Positions 1-7,237 of a stretch of 10,710 nt of DNA are shown piece by piece (positions within the stretch are counted from its first letter, which is position 1; each line of letters begins with the position of its first letter). Under the pieces are notes generated by a model. That model saw nothing but the letters and a program-made list of their open reading frames with translations, made no database searches and was not told where the DNA came from. The translations under genes and the position numbers were made by a program. This DNA comes from Chamaesiphon sp. (GTDB lineage: Bacteria; Cyanobacteriota; Cyanobacteriia; Cyanobacteriales; Chamaesiphonaceae): contig JAJAYU010000320.1 of NCBI GenBank assembly GCA_026786125.1, forward strand, positions 1 through 10,710, written 5' to 3'.

Positions 1-45
1 GAGCTAACTGCTGCGGGTTTTCAACATGTTGGAATTGGCTGTTAA
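1..45 (+). CDS. C-terminal end of a + strand protein (partial, unidentified)
   Basis: Reading from base 1, an open frame of 14 codons gives ELTAAGFQHVGIGC followed by TAA at 43-45. The other two + frames give less protein-like sequence. An AGF step close to a C-terminus is common in SAM-dependent methyltransferases, but 14 residues are too few to name a family. The frame ends 12 nt before the end of the minus-strand peroxiredoxin, so the two would be convergent. It may be chance. Confidence 0.3.
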   Translation, partial: ELTAAGFQHVGIGC

Positions 46-57
46 ATTAGTTGATAG

Positions 58-606
58 TTAATTAGTTGAAATTGAGTCTAACAATATATCGATCTCGGCA
101 TTGTGATGAATGAAGGAGAATAGATGTTTGAAGACAATCTTTCCGGCTTGATTTACCACAAACTGGGCTGGTAGCGGTGCTCCGAGAGCTTGCCCGACAT
201 GATAGCGTCTAAATCTTGCACAACTAGGATCGCTTAGTAATGGCATTTGCAGATCCAAATCCCGCACCACATTTTTACTTTGTTGTGTGTCGGTGCTAGT
301 AATCATTAGTACTTCGATACCTCGATCGACAAATTCTCCATATCGCTCGTTTATTTCTTTGATATGGGGATAGCAAAAGGGACAATATTGCTGTTCAGTA
401 AAAATGCGGATAAAATATAAAACAACTGGCTGAATACCGCGATAATCAGATAGTTTTACTTGCTTATTATTGCGAACATCATAAATTTGAATCTCTGGAG
501 CCATCGATCCCAGTTCTAATTCATTCTCTGCCGGAATCGGCAACAAGTTATCAAAGAATCGCCGATTTATCAATCCTTTGAATTTATTTATATTAGCGTA
601 AGCCAT
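58..606 (-). CDS. AhpC/TSA-family peroxiredoxin-like (thioredoxin-fold) protein
   Basis: This 182-residue protein probably reduces peroxides or exchanges thiols in the cytoplasm; no signal peptide or membrane segment is visible. The AhpC/TSA thioredoxin fold is recognisable: an N-terminal extension of about 30 residues, then a GSMAPEIQIYDV strand (33-44), LSDYRG (52-57), VVLYFIRIFTEQQYCPFC (61-78), and a later QFVVNQAGKIVF strand (148-159). The active-site region is unusual. Cys75 and Cys78 form a CPFC motif resembling a thioredoxin-type CxxC, whereas classical peroxiredoxins have a single peroxidatic Cys in PxxxTxxC. A third Cys is at 129. The start is the ATG at 604-606, with no obvious Shine-Dalgarno. 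It lies downstream of the 2-Cys peroxiredoxin on the same strand, 198 nt away, with a repeat between, so co-transcription is uncertain. The family call is firm; the exact reaction is inferred. Confidence 0.82.
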   Translation of the reverse strand: MAYANINKFKGLINRRFFDNLLPIPAENELELGSMAPEIQIYDVRNNKQVKLSDYRGIQPVVLYFIRIFTEQQYCPFCYPHIKEINERYGEFVDRGIEVLMITSTDTQQSKNVVRDLDLQMPLLSDPSCARFRRYHVGQALGAPLPAQFVVNQAGKIVFKHLFSFIHHNAEIDILLDSISTN

Positions 607-689
607 AGTTGTTTTAGATATAAAGTCTTGTAGATTAGATATTGCTTAAACCCTATCTGGTGGGCATTGCCTACAATTCTAGTGAGGCT

Positions 690-795
690 GGGCGGGTTTG
701 TACAAATATGTTCAGTGATAGCAAGGATTACTAGCATAAAGCGGCGTTTTATTCGGGGGTTCCCCCCGAATAAAAAAACGACAAGACACCCGCCC
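690..795. repeat. MITE-like intergenic repeat with short terminal inverted repeats
   Basis: The ends are an 8-nt inverted pair, GGGCGGGT at 690-697 and ACCCGCCC at 788-795. Inside are a palindrome TTTGTACAAA (697-706) and a strong hairpin at 747-775 (separate entry). No protein-like frame fills it. The design resembles small palindromic elements dispersed in cyanobacterial intergenic DNA. Mobility is inferred from structure only. Confidence 0.45.
747..775. repeat. Stable hairpin between the two peroxiredoxin genes
   Basis: A 13-bp stem pairs TTTTATTCGGGGG (747-759) with CCCCCGAATAAAA (763-775) around a 3-nt loop. It lies about 30 nt downstream of the stop of the 2-Cys peroxiredoxin on the minus strand, where a terminator or processing site would be expected. 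On either strand the bases after the stem are A-rich, not T-rich, so it is not a canonical intrinsic terminator. It may be the core of the surrounding repeat that also stops or stabilises transcripts. Confidence 0.6.
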
Positions 796-804
796 CTAAA
801 GATC

Positions 805-1380
805 TCAATTTCCAACTGATTTAATTGTTTTCCCGCCTGGTTGCCAATCTACGGGACAAACTTCAGTGGGATGTGCCTGAACATGTTGAATTGCTTGCAA
901 GACGCGCAGAGTTTCATCGACACTGCGACCAAAAGAGAGATTATTAATAGTAGCGTATTGAATGATGCCCGATTGATCGATGATAAATAAACCACGTAGT
1001 GCCGCGCCTAATTCTGGATCTAAAACGTTATAAGCCATACTAATTTCTTTCTTGAGATCGGAGATCAGCGGATAATTGATGTCACCCAACCCGCCCATCT
1101 TTCGCTCCGTTTCGATCCAGGCTAAATGCGCGAACTCGCTATCGACAGAGATCCCAAAAATCTCCGTATTGAGGGCTTCAAACTCTGCATATCGATCGCT
1201 AAAAGCAATAATTTCGGTTGGGCAAACAAAGGTAAAATCTAAAGGATAGAAAAATAGCACCACATATTTGCGGCATCTGGATAATTGAATCTTCTGAAAT
1301 TGACGATCGACAACAGCAGTCGCAGTAAAGTCTGGGGCAATTTGTCCGACTCTCAAGCAGCCTCGATCATCATTGTGCAT
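805..1380 (-). CDS. Typical 2-Cys peroxiredoxin (thioredoxin peroxidase)
   Basis: Reduces hydrogen peroxide and alkyl hydroperoxides using thioredoxin-type electron donors; cytoplasmic, and expected to form obligate dimers or decamers by family knowledge. The 191 residues contain the peroxidatic motif [13 protein letters not shown] with Cys53, Thr50 and Pro46, the supporting Arg129, and the resolving Cys175 in [15 protein letters not shown] segment is present at 96-99, but the protein ends about 11 residues after the QPGG motif. It therefore lacks the C-terminal YF helix that makes chloroplast-type enzymes prone to overoxidation, so this copy is probably more robust. The ATG at 1378-1380 puts [10 protein letters not shown] at residue 11, as expected. 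No Shine-Dalgarno is seen. It is divergent from spp and upstream of the second peroxiredoxin-like gene. Confidence 0.95.
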   Translation of the reverse strand: MHNDDRGCLRVGQIAPDFTATAVVDRQFQKIQLSRCRKYVVLFFYPLDFTFVCPTEIIAFSDRYAEFEALNTEIFGISVDSEFAHLAWIETERKMGGLGDINYPLISDLKKEISMAYNVLDPELGAALRGLFIIDQSGIIQYATINNLSFGRSVDETLRVLQAIQHVQAHPTEVCPVDWQPGGKTIKSVGN

Positions 1381-1436
1381 ACAGTTATCTTGGAGATAAT
1401 TTAGATATTTAAAATAAAAATTGAAGATTATTTACA

Positions 1437-1463
1437 ATCTGTGATAATTAATTAGCCACAGAT
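1437..1463. promoter_or_regulatory. Operator-like dyad in the divergent peroxiredoxin/spp gap
   Basis: ATCTGTG (1437-1443) is repeated inverted as CACAGAT (1457-1463) across a 13-nt AT-rich centre that contains TAATTA. It lies 57-83 nt upstream of the 2-Cys peroxiredoxin start, in AT-rich promoter-like DNA, and about 140 nt before the spp start. The spacing would suit a dimeric regulator. No regulator family is recognised and no convincing -35/-10 pair could be fixed. Confidence 0.3.
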
Positions 1464-1603
1464 GTGAATAAGTTATTGATAATTAGAAGTTAATGCTTCA
1501 ATAAAAATGATAGCCTGAAAAGTGCCGCCGCGAATTGGATCGCTTTAGTACTACCATCTGCGGACACAATCGATTATTCCAAAACTTAGAACTGTCAGTT
1601 AGC

Positions 1604-2365
1604 ATGAGTCTTTTAACCCATCTATCATTACTGATTACCGACTTAGATCATACCTTAGTTGGCAATGATGAATCACTAGATTTACTCAATCAGGTGCTCG
1701 ATCGATATCGTCAGACATTGGGTACCAAACTAGTTTACGCTACAGGTCGATCTCGCGAGTCTTATCAAGATCTAATTAGCACCCAACGACTACTGGTACC
1801 CGACGTATTAATTGCAGCAGTAGGTACAGAAATTTATCTAGATGCGGCTGAAACTCTAGATCCAGCCTGGGTAGACAAACTTAGCACTAACTGGCGCAGG
1901 GAAGAAGTTGTCGCCATTGCTAGTAGATTTGCTGATTTAGAATCTCAGCCTAAATCTGAACAACGTCCATTTAAAGTTAGTTATTATCTCTCACCGAGCG
2001 TAGTTGCTGCTGTCGTGCCACAGTTGCAAGAATTATTTTCTCACCAGGGATTAGATGTTGAAGTTATCTATAGTGGAGGTAAAGATTTAGATATTCTCCC
2101 ACGGGATGGGGATAAAGGAACCGCAGTGCAGTTTTTACGTGACAGATGGCAGATCGATCCGGTGCAGACAGTAGTATGTGGAGACTCTGGCAATGATATC
2201 TCCCTATTCAAATATGGAAATGAACGGGGCATTATTGTCGGAAATGCTCAACCTGAGCTACGGTTATGGCATGAGCTTCATCCCGTCAATTATCATTATC
2301 TGGCTATCGCCGATTACGCCGCAGGTATTTTGGAGGGACTTAAATATTTTCAGTTCTTGGATTAA
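1604..2365 (+). CDS. spp: Sucrose-phosphate phosphatase (HAD superfamily)
   Basis: Hydrolyses sucrose-6-phosphate to sucrose and phosphate, the final step of sucrose synthesis, used by cyanobacteria as a compatible solute and carbon store; cytoplasmic. All HAD motifs are visible: DLDHT with nucleophile Asp13, acid/base Asp15 and Thr17; ATGRS with Thr47; Lys171 in GDKGTA; and GDSGNDIS with Asp194 and Asp198 for Mg2+. The C-terminal NAQPEL and AAGILEGL stretches match my memory of the short cyanobacterial enzyme (about 245-260 residues), which has no fused synthase domain. The frame is open upstream to a TTG at 1535 (276 residues). I prefer the ATG at 1604, because family members place the DLD motif about ten residues from the N-terminus, giving 253 residues. 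It is divergent from the peroxiredoxin. No sucrose-phosphate synthase gene is in the window. Confidence 0.93.
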   Translation: MSLLTHLSLLITDLDHTLVGNDESLDLLNQVLDRYRQTLGTKLVYATGRSRESYQDLISTQRLLVPDVLIAAVGTEIYLDAAETLDPAWVDKLSTNWRREEVVAIASRFADLESQPKSEQRPFKVSYYLSPSVVAAVVPQLQELFSHQGLDVEVIYSGGKDLDILPRDGDKGTAVQFLRDRWQIDPVQTVVCGDSGNDISLFKYGNERGIIVGNAQPELRLWHELHPVNYHYLAIADYAAGILEGLKYFQFLD

Positions 2366-2710
2366 TTTAGGTGGGTGTTTCTCCATCAGTGATTGTGTAA
2401 ACATCCCCTTTGTGAGTACGCTAGGAAGATAGCAGTAATAATAGATACAGATTTGGGCAGGATGTAAGTATTAAGTCTCGATCGTGTAGAGTTTTATCAA
2501 CACCTCGATCCTGCTCCTAAATTTGAATGTAATCGTAGTAGATAGACATCGCGATCTAAAATGAGCCATTAAATCCACCGACTCATGGAGATCGACTACT
2601 TGACAAAACAGCTAATATACCTGAACTTGGCTGAGTATTAGCTGTTGTAGCAAAAAAGCTCACCCCACCCAGATTTCCCACAATACTCCTGACGAACTCA
2701 AAACGCCCCT
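2366..2710. other. Gene-free region between spp and topA
   Basis: About 345 bp with no credible coding frame. It holds a weak structured stretch (GCAGGAT at 2457-2463 pairing with ATCCTGC at 2508-2514), a TTGACA at 2600-2605 without a well-spaced -10, and a perfect 11-bp inverted repeat just upstream of topA (separate entry). It presumably contains the topA promoter and leader. No intrinsic terminator for spp with a T-run was found. Confidence 0.5.
2607..2646. repeat. 11-bp perfect inverted repeat in the topA leader region
   Basis: AACAGCTAATA (2607-2617) and TATTAGCTGTT (2636-2646) are exact inverted copies around an 18-nt loop, ending 64 nt before the topA start. It overlaps the bases just after a TTGACA box (2600-2605). 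It has no downstream T-run on +, so it is more like a leader hairpin or protein-binding dyad than a terminator. Control of topA by supercoiling is well known in bacteria, but no link to this repeat can be shown here. Confidence 0.5.
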
Positions 2711-5263
2711 ATGTCAACTCTCGTCATCGTCGAATCTCCCACCAAAGCCCGCACCATCAGCAAGTTTTTGCCGTCTAGCTATATCGTAAAAGCTTCGATG
2801 GGGCACGTCCGCGATTTGCCACCTTCAGCGGAAGAAATTCCGGCTGAGTTCAAATCACAGAAGTGGGCAAACTTGGGAATCAACGTCGAAGCTGGATTCG
2901 CGCCGCTGTATATTATTCCCAAGGACAAGAAGAAGATTGTTCAGGAATTGAAAACTGCGCTTAAAGGTTGCAGCGAACTGATTCTAGCGACAGACGAAGA
3001 TCGTGAGGGGGAAAGTATCAGTTGGCATTTATTACAGCTTCTGAATCCCAAGGTACCAACAAAACGGATGGTATTTCATGAGATTACCAAAGAGGCAATT
3101 CAGAAAGCACTCAAAAATTGCCGCGAGATCGATGAGCAAATCGTCCACGCGCAAGAAACACGGCGAATTCTCGATCGATTAGTCGGTTACACCCTATCCC
3201 CCTTACTCTGGCGGAAAATTGCTGGGGGCTTGTCTGCTGGGCGAGTCCAGTCAGTCGCCGTGCGATTGCTCGTCATCAAAGAACGCCAACGCCGAGCATT
3301 TAAGTCAGCCCAATATTGGGATCTCAAGGCAGTACTGGCACATAAAAAAGCCGAATTTGACTCTAGATTAGTGACAGTCGATGGTGCGAAAGTTGCCACA
3401 GGTGCAGATTTTGATCCAAATACTGGAAATCTACTGGCAGGCAAAAAAGTTAAAGTTCTCAATGGGGTAGAAGCAAAAGCTTTAGTCGAGAATCTCAATG
3501 ATAAAACCTGGACAGTGACAGGACTAGAAGAAAAACCCGTCACCCGCAAACCCTCGCCCCCATTCACCACTTCCACCCTCCAACAGGAAGCCAACCGCGA
3601 ACTGCGATTATCCGCCAGAGAAACCATGCGGGTGGCTCAAAGCTTGTATGAGCAGGGTTATATCACCTATATGCGGACGGATTCCGTCCATCTTTCCGAA
3701 CAAGCGATCGAAGCAGCTAGATCTTGCGTACTAGAAAAATACGGTCAAGAATATCTCAGCCCCAAACCCCGCCAATATACTACCAAAGCCAAAGGTGCCC
3801 AAGAAGCACACGAAGCAATTCGTCCCTCTGGGAGCAGCTTTCGCACGCCCAAAGAAACCGGACTAGCAGCCAAAGAACTACAACTTTACGATCTAGTCTG
3901 GAAACGCACAGTCGCCAGTCAGATGGCTGATGCCCGTCAAACCCAACTCAGCGTCGATTTACAGGTCGAGAACGCTGGATTTAGATCATCTGGTAAGCGG
4001 ATCGATTTCCCAGGCTACCTGAGAGCGTATGTCGAAGGCTCAGACGATCCCAATGCCGCGATCGAAGACCAAGAAATCATTCTCCCCGCCTTAGTCAAGG
4101 GCGATACCCCCGATTGCAAAAAACTCAACGCGATCGATCACGAAACTCAACCGCCAGCCCGTTATACCGAAGCATCCCTAGTCAAGATGCTCGAAAGTGA
4201 AGGGATCGGTCGTCCGAGTACCTATGCGAGTATCATTGGGACGATTATCGATCGGGGATATGCCCAACTTCAAAGCAATGCCCTCGTGCCCAGTTTTACG
4301 GCATTTGCTGTCACAGCACTACTCGAAAAACACTTCCAAGATCTCGTCGATCCCAGCTTCACCGCCCGAATGGAGCAAACCCTCGATGATATCTCTACCG
4401 GAACAACTCAATGGCTACCATATCTAGAGAAATTCTACTTGGGTGAAACAGGGCTAGAAAATCAGGTTAAACTCGGCTTTACTGATATCGATGCCACCCT
4501 CGCCCGAACAATCGATCTCGACAATCTCGATGTCAAAGTGCGGATCGGTAAATTTGGAGCGTTCATCGAAACCGAAGCTGGGAACGCCTCAATTCCCAAA
4601 GATCTCACCCCTGCCGATCTCGCCCCAGAAACGATCGAAATGTTGCTCAAACAAAAGAGCAGCACCCCCGACACCCTGGGAAATCACCCCGAAACTGGCG
4701 AACCAATCTACCCCAAACTCGGCCCCTTTGGGCCATACGTCCAACTTGGTGACAAAGTAGAAGATAGCAAGAAAAAGCCCAAACAATCTTCCCTGCCCAA
4801 AGGCATGAAGCTCGAAGATGTCACATTGGAGATTGCGATCGAACTGCTCAAACTCCCTCGCAGTCTCGGTGTTCACCCCGAAACAGGTGGCAAACTCCAA
4901 ACTAATTTGGGTAGATTTGGCCCCTATATCCTGTACGATCGAGGTAAAGAAGGCAAAGAATATCGATCGCTCAAAGCCCCTGATGATGTCCTCACTGTCA
5001 CACTGGAGCGAGCTGTAGCCATCCTCGCCGAACCCAAAGCCACCCGTGGCGGCAAGAAAGAACCACTCCGGACGATCGGCAACCATCCCGACGATAATGA
5101 ACCTGTAGCGATTTTTGCTGGCCCTTATGGTAAATATATCAAGCACGGCAAAATCAATGCTGGCATTCCAGAAGGCGAAACAGTCGAGGAGATTACGCTA
5201 GAAACTGCGCTAAGTTTGCTCGTAGCCAAAGGTGGAGCAGCCAAGAAAACTACTGCTAAATAG
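2711..5263 (+). CDS. topA: DNA topoisomerase I (type IA)
   Basis: Relaxes negative supercoils through a transient 5'-phosphotyrosyl link to one DNA strand. The 850 residues show the Toprim domain (Glu8 in [10 protein letters not shown]95xD97xxxE101 in ATDEDREGE), the active-site Tyr320 in YITYMRTDS, and the [19 protein letters not shown] block (477-495) with [11 protein letters not shown] after it. The C-terminus has no Cys4 zinc ribbons. Instead it has glycine/proline-rich Toprim-C repeats at about 605-635, 656-682, 719-745 and 789-820 (for example [12 protein letters not shown] and GRFGPYIL), the style of cyanobacterial and actinobacterial enzymes. The protein ends in a short basic tail, AAKKTTAK. 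The ATG at 2711 precedes the conserved N-terminus directly, with no clear Shine-Dalgarno. The frame continues after the TAG stop with 45 KT-rich codons (next entry), so the stop probably shortens a longer basic tail. The catalytic core is intact. Confidence 0.98.
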   Translation: MSTLVIVESPTKARTISKFLPSSYIVKASMGHVRDLPPSAEEIPAEFKSQKWANLGINVEAGFAPLYIIPKDKKKIVQELKTALKGCSELILATDEDREGESISWHLLQLLNPKVPTKRMVFHEITKEAIQKALKNCREIDEQIVHAQETRRILDRLVGYTLSPLLWRKIAGGLSAGRVQSVAVRLLVIKERQRRAFKSAQYWDLKAVLAHKKAEFDSRLVTVDGAKVATGADFDPNTGNLLAGKKVKVLNGVEAKALVENLNDKTWTVTGLEEKPVTRKPSPPFTTSTLQQEANRELRLSARETMRVAQSLYEQGYITYMRTDSVHLSEQAIEAARSCVLEKYGQEYLSPKPRQYTTKAKGAQEAHEAIRPSGSSFRTPKETGLAAKELQLYDLVWKRTVASQMADARQTQLSVDLQVENAGFRSSGKRIDFPGYLRAYVEGSDDPNAAIEDQEIILPALVKGDTPDCKKLNAIDHETQPPARYTEASLVKMLESEGIGRPSTYASIIGTIIDRGYAQLQSNALVPSFTAFAVTALLEKHFQDLVDPSFTARMEQTLDDISTGTTQWLPYLEKFYLGETGLENQVKLGFTDIDATLARTIDLDNLDVKVRIGKFGAFIETEAGNASIPKDLTPADLAPETIEMLLKQKSSTPDTLGNHPETGEPIYPKLGPFGPYVQLGDKVEDSKKKPKQSSLPKGMKLEDVTLEIAIELLKLPRSLGVHPETGGKLQTNLGRFGPYILYDRGKEGKEYRSLKAPDDVLTVTLERAVAILAEPKATRGGKKEPLRTIGNHPDDNEPVAIFAGPYGKYIKHGKINAGIPEGETVEEITLETALSLLVAKGGAAKKTTAK

Positions 5264-5401
5264 GCCACTGCCAAAAAGACTACAACTACCAAAAAAACTA
5301 CCGCAACAAAAGCTAAGACTACCGAAGTAAAAGCTAAAACTACCGCAGCGAAAAAAACAACAACTACAAAGAAAACAACAACTAAATCAAAAATTAGTTA
5401 G
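5264..5401 (+). pseudogene. In-frame KT-rich continuation of the topA tail beyond the TAG stop
   Basis: Directly after the topA TAG (5261-5263) the same frame stays open for 45 codons to a TAG at 5399-5401. It encodes ATAKKTTTTKKTTATKAKTT and continues in the same style with Lys, Thr and Ala to the end KSKIS. This matches the last coded residues before the stop (KKTTAK). The codon context ACT-GCT-AAA-TAG parallels ACT-GCC-AAA-AAG ten bases on, so one A-to-T change of AAG would create the stop. Such basic tails aid DNA binding in other topoisomerases. It may be a recently lost tail, a stop read through at some rate, or a sequencing error. Confidence 0.75.
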
Positions 5402-5475
5402 GATCGAATTCGTTTTTAACGAAAACAAGGTGGATGAATTTCTACTCACTCACATCTTGCAACAGTGTAGATCCA

Positions 5476-5513
5476 AGGGCACCCCTACACAATTAATCCG
5501 TAGGGGTGCCCCT
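5476..5513. repeat. Hairpin-forming intergenic repeat upstream of the Anbu gene
   Basis: GGGCACCCCTAC (5477-5488) is followed, after an 11-nt loop, by its exact inverse GTAGGGGTGCCC (5500-5511). A further small palindrome GGGTACCC lies at 5517-5524. The GTAGGGGTGCCCCT word is typical of short palindromic repeats dispersed in cyanobacterial genomes. It sits between the topA tail and the Anbu start. Neither side has a T-run, so I call it a repeat, not an intrinsic terminator, though it may still affect transcript ends. Confidence 0.6.
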
Positions 5514-5617
5514 CGTGGGTACCCTCAGATCTCCGCTGTTACTAGTCTTTATATATTGGTGCAAGCTGTGAGCTTATTCATAATCGATCGAAAAAATCTG
5601 TGGCTAATGCTTGAATC

Positions 5618-6400
5618 ATGACTTATTGCTTAGGAATTATTTCTACTCATGGATTGGTAATGGCTGCTGACTCACGCACCAATGCGGGAGTTGATTACAT
5701 TTCCACCTATCGAAAAATGTTTGATTTTTCCGTGCCTGGAGATCGGACAATCCTACTCTGTACATCGGGAAATCTCTCGATTACGCAATCGGTAATGCTG
5801 AGTATCGAACAGGATTTGCGATCTTTGGAGGCAGAGAATTTGCATTCTTGTCACAGCATGTATGATATCGCTTGTTATATAGGGCAAAAGTTGCGTCATG
5901 TGCAAGCACGAGAGCGGGAATGGCTAGAGAAAGATCGGATTGATTCCAGTTGCAATATCCTACTCGGTGGGCAGGTACGCGGACAAGCAACGGAACTGTA
6001 TATGGTCTATAATCAGGGCAATTTTATTAAAGCGATGCCCGAAACGCCGTTCTTGCAAATCGGCGAAATCAAGTATGGAAAGCCGATTTTGGATCGGATG
6101 TTAACGTTTGATACGAGTATCGAGGATGCGGTGAAATGTGCGCTGTTATCGTTTGATTCGACGATGAAATCAAATGTCTCTGTTGGCCCCCCGATCGATC
6201 TGATCATGTATCGTAACAATAGTCTGGAAATTTGCCATCAGCGTACTCTTCAACGGGGCGATCCTTATTTATTGCAAGTTCGCAGAGAGTGGGAGTCATT
6301 TTTAAAAACTGCATTCGAGCGGATTCCACCTATTGACTGGGCTCAAAGTAACGAGCAAAAATTAGAGCCAGCCGAATTTTCAGGTTTTTTGAATCACTAG
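5618..6400 (+). CDS. Anbu-type proteasome-like peptidase (Ntn-hydrolase)
   Basis: A self-compartmentalising peptidase related to proteasome beta subunits and HslV; family members carry a Thr nucleophile exposed when Met is removed. The sequence starts MTYCLGIISTHGLVMAADSR. In precursor numbering the expected triad is Thr2, Asp18 (AADSRTNAG) and Lys33 (STYRKM). No propeptide is present, and the GNLS segment after LLCTSG fits the family glycine loop. The 260 residues are near the usual Anbu size. The ATG at 5618 is fixed by the need for Thr at position 2. Anbu is known to co-occur with alpha-E, ATP-grasp and transglutaminase genes, exactly the genes found here on the opposite strand. Its 3' end overlaps the transglutaminase gene tail to tail by 21 nt. 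The substrate and any partner ATPase are unknown; none is encoded in the window. Confidence 0.92.
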   Translation: MTYCLGIISTHGLVMAADSRTNAGVDYISTYRKMFDFSVPGDRTILLCTSGNLSITQSVMLSIEQDLRSLEAENLHSCHSMYDIACYIGQKLRHVQAREREWLEKDRIDSSCNILLGGQVRGQATELYMVYNQGNFIKAMPETPFLQIGEIKYGKPILDRMLTFDTSIEDAVKCALLSFDSTMKSNVSVGPPIDLIMYRNNSLEICHQRTLQRGDPYLLQVRREWESFLKTAFERIPPIDWAQSNEQKLEPAEFSGFLNH

Positions 6401-7237
6401 TCGGTAGTCCATTTGATTGGTTATCGCCCCCATCGTCCGCAATTTTCCCTCTACGGGGGTTGTTTGGGCAGGGAATGGACTAGAACAGAGCGCAATGTGG
6501 TTGTCAGTAACTAATAAGCCATGAGTGGGATCGTAGCCCCGCCAGCCTGCTCCTGGAAGATATATTTCTGCCCAAGCATGGAGGTGTCTGTCGTCGGTTT
6601 CGGCTCCAGCTTCATAGCCGCTGACAAATCTTCCGGCTAATCCGACGGCGCGACAGACTTCTAGCAATAAGACGACGAAATCGCGACAGGAGCCAGAGCG
6701 ATGTTTCCAGACGATTCCAGGGGGAAGTGATGCGCCAGTATCGCGGATCGAGTATTGACAATTATGGTAAATTTGTTGGTTGAGTTCGTTGATAAAGGGG
6801 ATAGTTTTACCATCGACGGTTTGCCAGATTTCGGCGGCTAATTCTGCTGCAATCGGATCGATCAAATGTCCCAGATATCCCGCTAAATATGGTTGTAATT
6901 GTTGAGATAATGATACCGGATAATCGATCGGTAAATTAGCTGCCCAGGGTTCGGTTAGGTAATTAAAGGGATTGGTGAGATTGGTAGATACGGTAGTTTT
7001 AGTGGTAATTTGAAGCTGATTTGTGAGATTACTATCGAACCAAACTAGCATCGAATTATTGCCATCTAAATCCACGGATTCGGCAACTTGTTGGGGTGTG
7101 GGAGAGATCGCCAGATCGAATGATAACACCGATTGATGAACATTCGATTGCGGGCGCAATCTGAGCTGATGGGGCGCGAAAATTACTGGTTGACTGTAGG
7201 TATATTTGATCGAGTGTTCGATCTGAAAAATACTCAT
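6380..7237 (-). CDS. Transglutaminase-like cysteine protease-fold protein
   Basis: A 285-residue protein of the bacterial transglutaminase-like superfamily, likely a cysteine peptidase or amide-bond transferase on peptide tags. It has an N-terminal bacterial transglutaminase beta domain (about 1-80, starting IEHSIKYTYSQPV and LRLRPQ) and then the catalytic core. The triad is visible as Cys184 in RSGSCRDF, His220 in RHLHAWAEIYLP and Asp236 in GYDPTHGL. No signal peptide is seen, so it is probably cytoplasmic like Anbu. The ATG at 7235-7237 overlaps the TGA of the upstream alpha-E gene in an ATGA junction, indicating translational coupling. Its TGA at 6380-6382 lies inside the 3' end of the converging Anbu gene. 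The fold and triad are secure; the true substrate is not known. Confidence 0.93.
   Translation of the reverse strand: MSIFQIEHSIKYTYSQPVIFAPHQLRLRPQSNVHQSVLSFDLAISPTPQQVAESVDLDGNNSMLVWFDSNLTNQLQITTKTTVSTNLTNPFNYLTEPWAANLPIDYPVSLSQQLQPYLAGYLGHLIDPIAAELAAEIWQTVDGKTIPFINELNQQIYHNCQYSIRDTGASLPPGIVWKHRSGSCRDFVVLLLEVCRAVGLAGRFVSGYEAGAETDDRHLHAWAEIYLPGAGWRGYDPTHGLLVTDNHIALCSSPFPAQTTPVEGKLRTMGAITNQMDYRLVIQKT

Noticed and set aside
747..775. Calling the G/C hairpin a standard intrinsic terminator
   Set aside because: The tails on both strands are A-rich, without a T-run after the stem.
588..815. A 75-codon minus-strand frame across the gap between the peroxiredoxins
   Set aside because: It runs through the repeat and into both flanking genes, and the protein has no recognisable features.
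1535..1603. TTG-initiated 23-residue N-terminal extension of spp
   Set aside because: Family members begin about ten residues before the DLD motif, and the extension shows no signal peptide or domain.
2600..2628. TTGACA (2600-2605) as a full sigma-70 type topA promoter
   Set aside because: The bases at the proper -10 distance (2623-2628, GAACTT) do not resemble a -10 box; TAATAT at 2613 is too close.
4589..5146. A 185-codon minus-strand frame inside topA
   Set aside because: It is fully covered by the well-supported topA coding frame, and its sequence looks like a shadow of the repeated C-terminal domains.
5430..5621. A 63-codon + frame (GTG start) ending in an ATGA overlap with the Anbu start
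   Set aside because: Its middle is the translated hairpin repeat (5476-5513), it has no family resemblance, and the overlap is easily chance.
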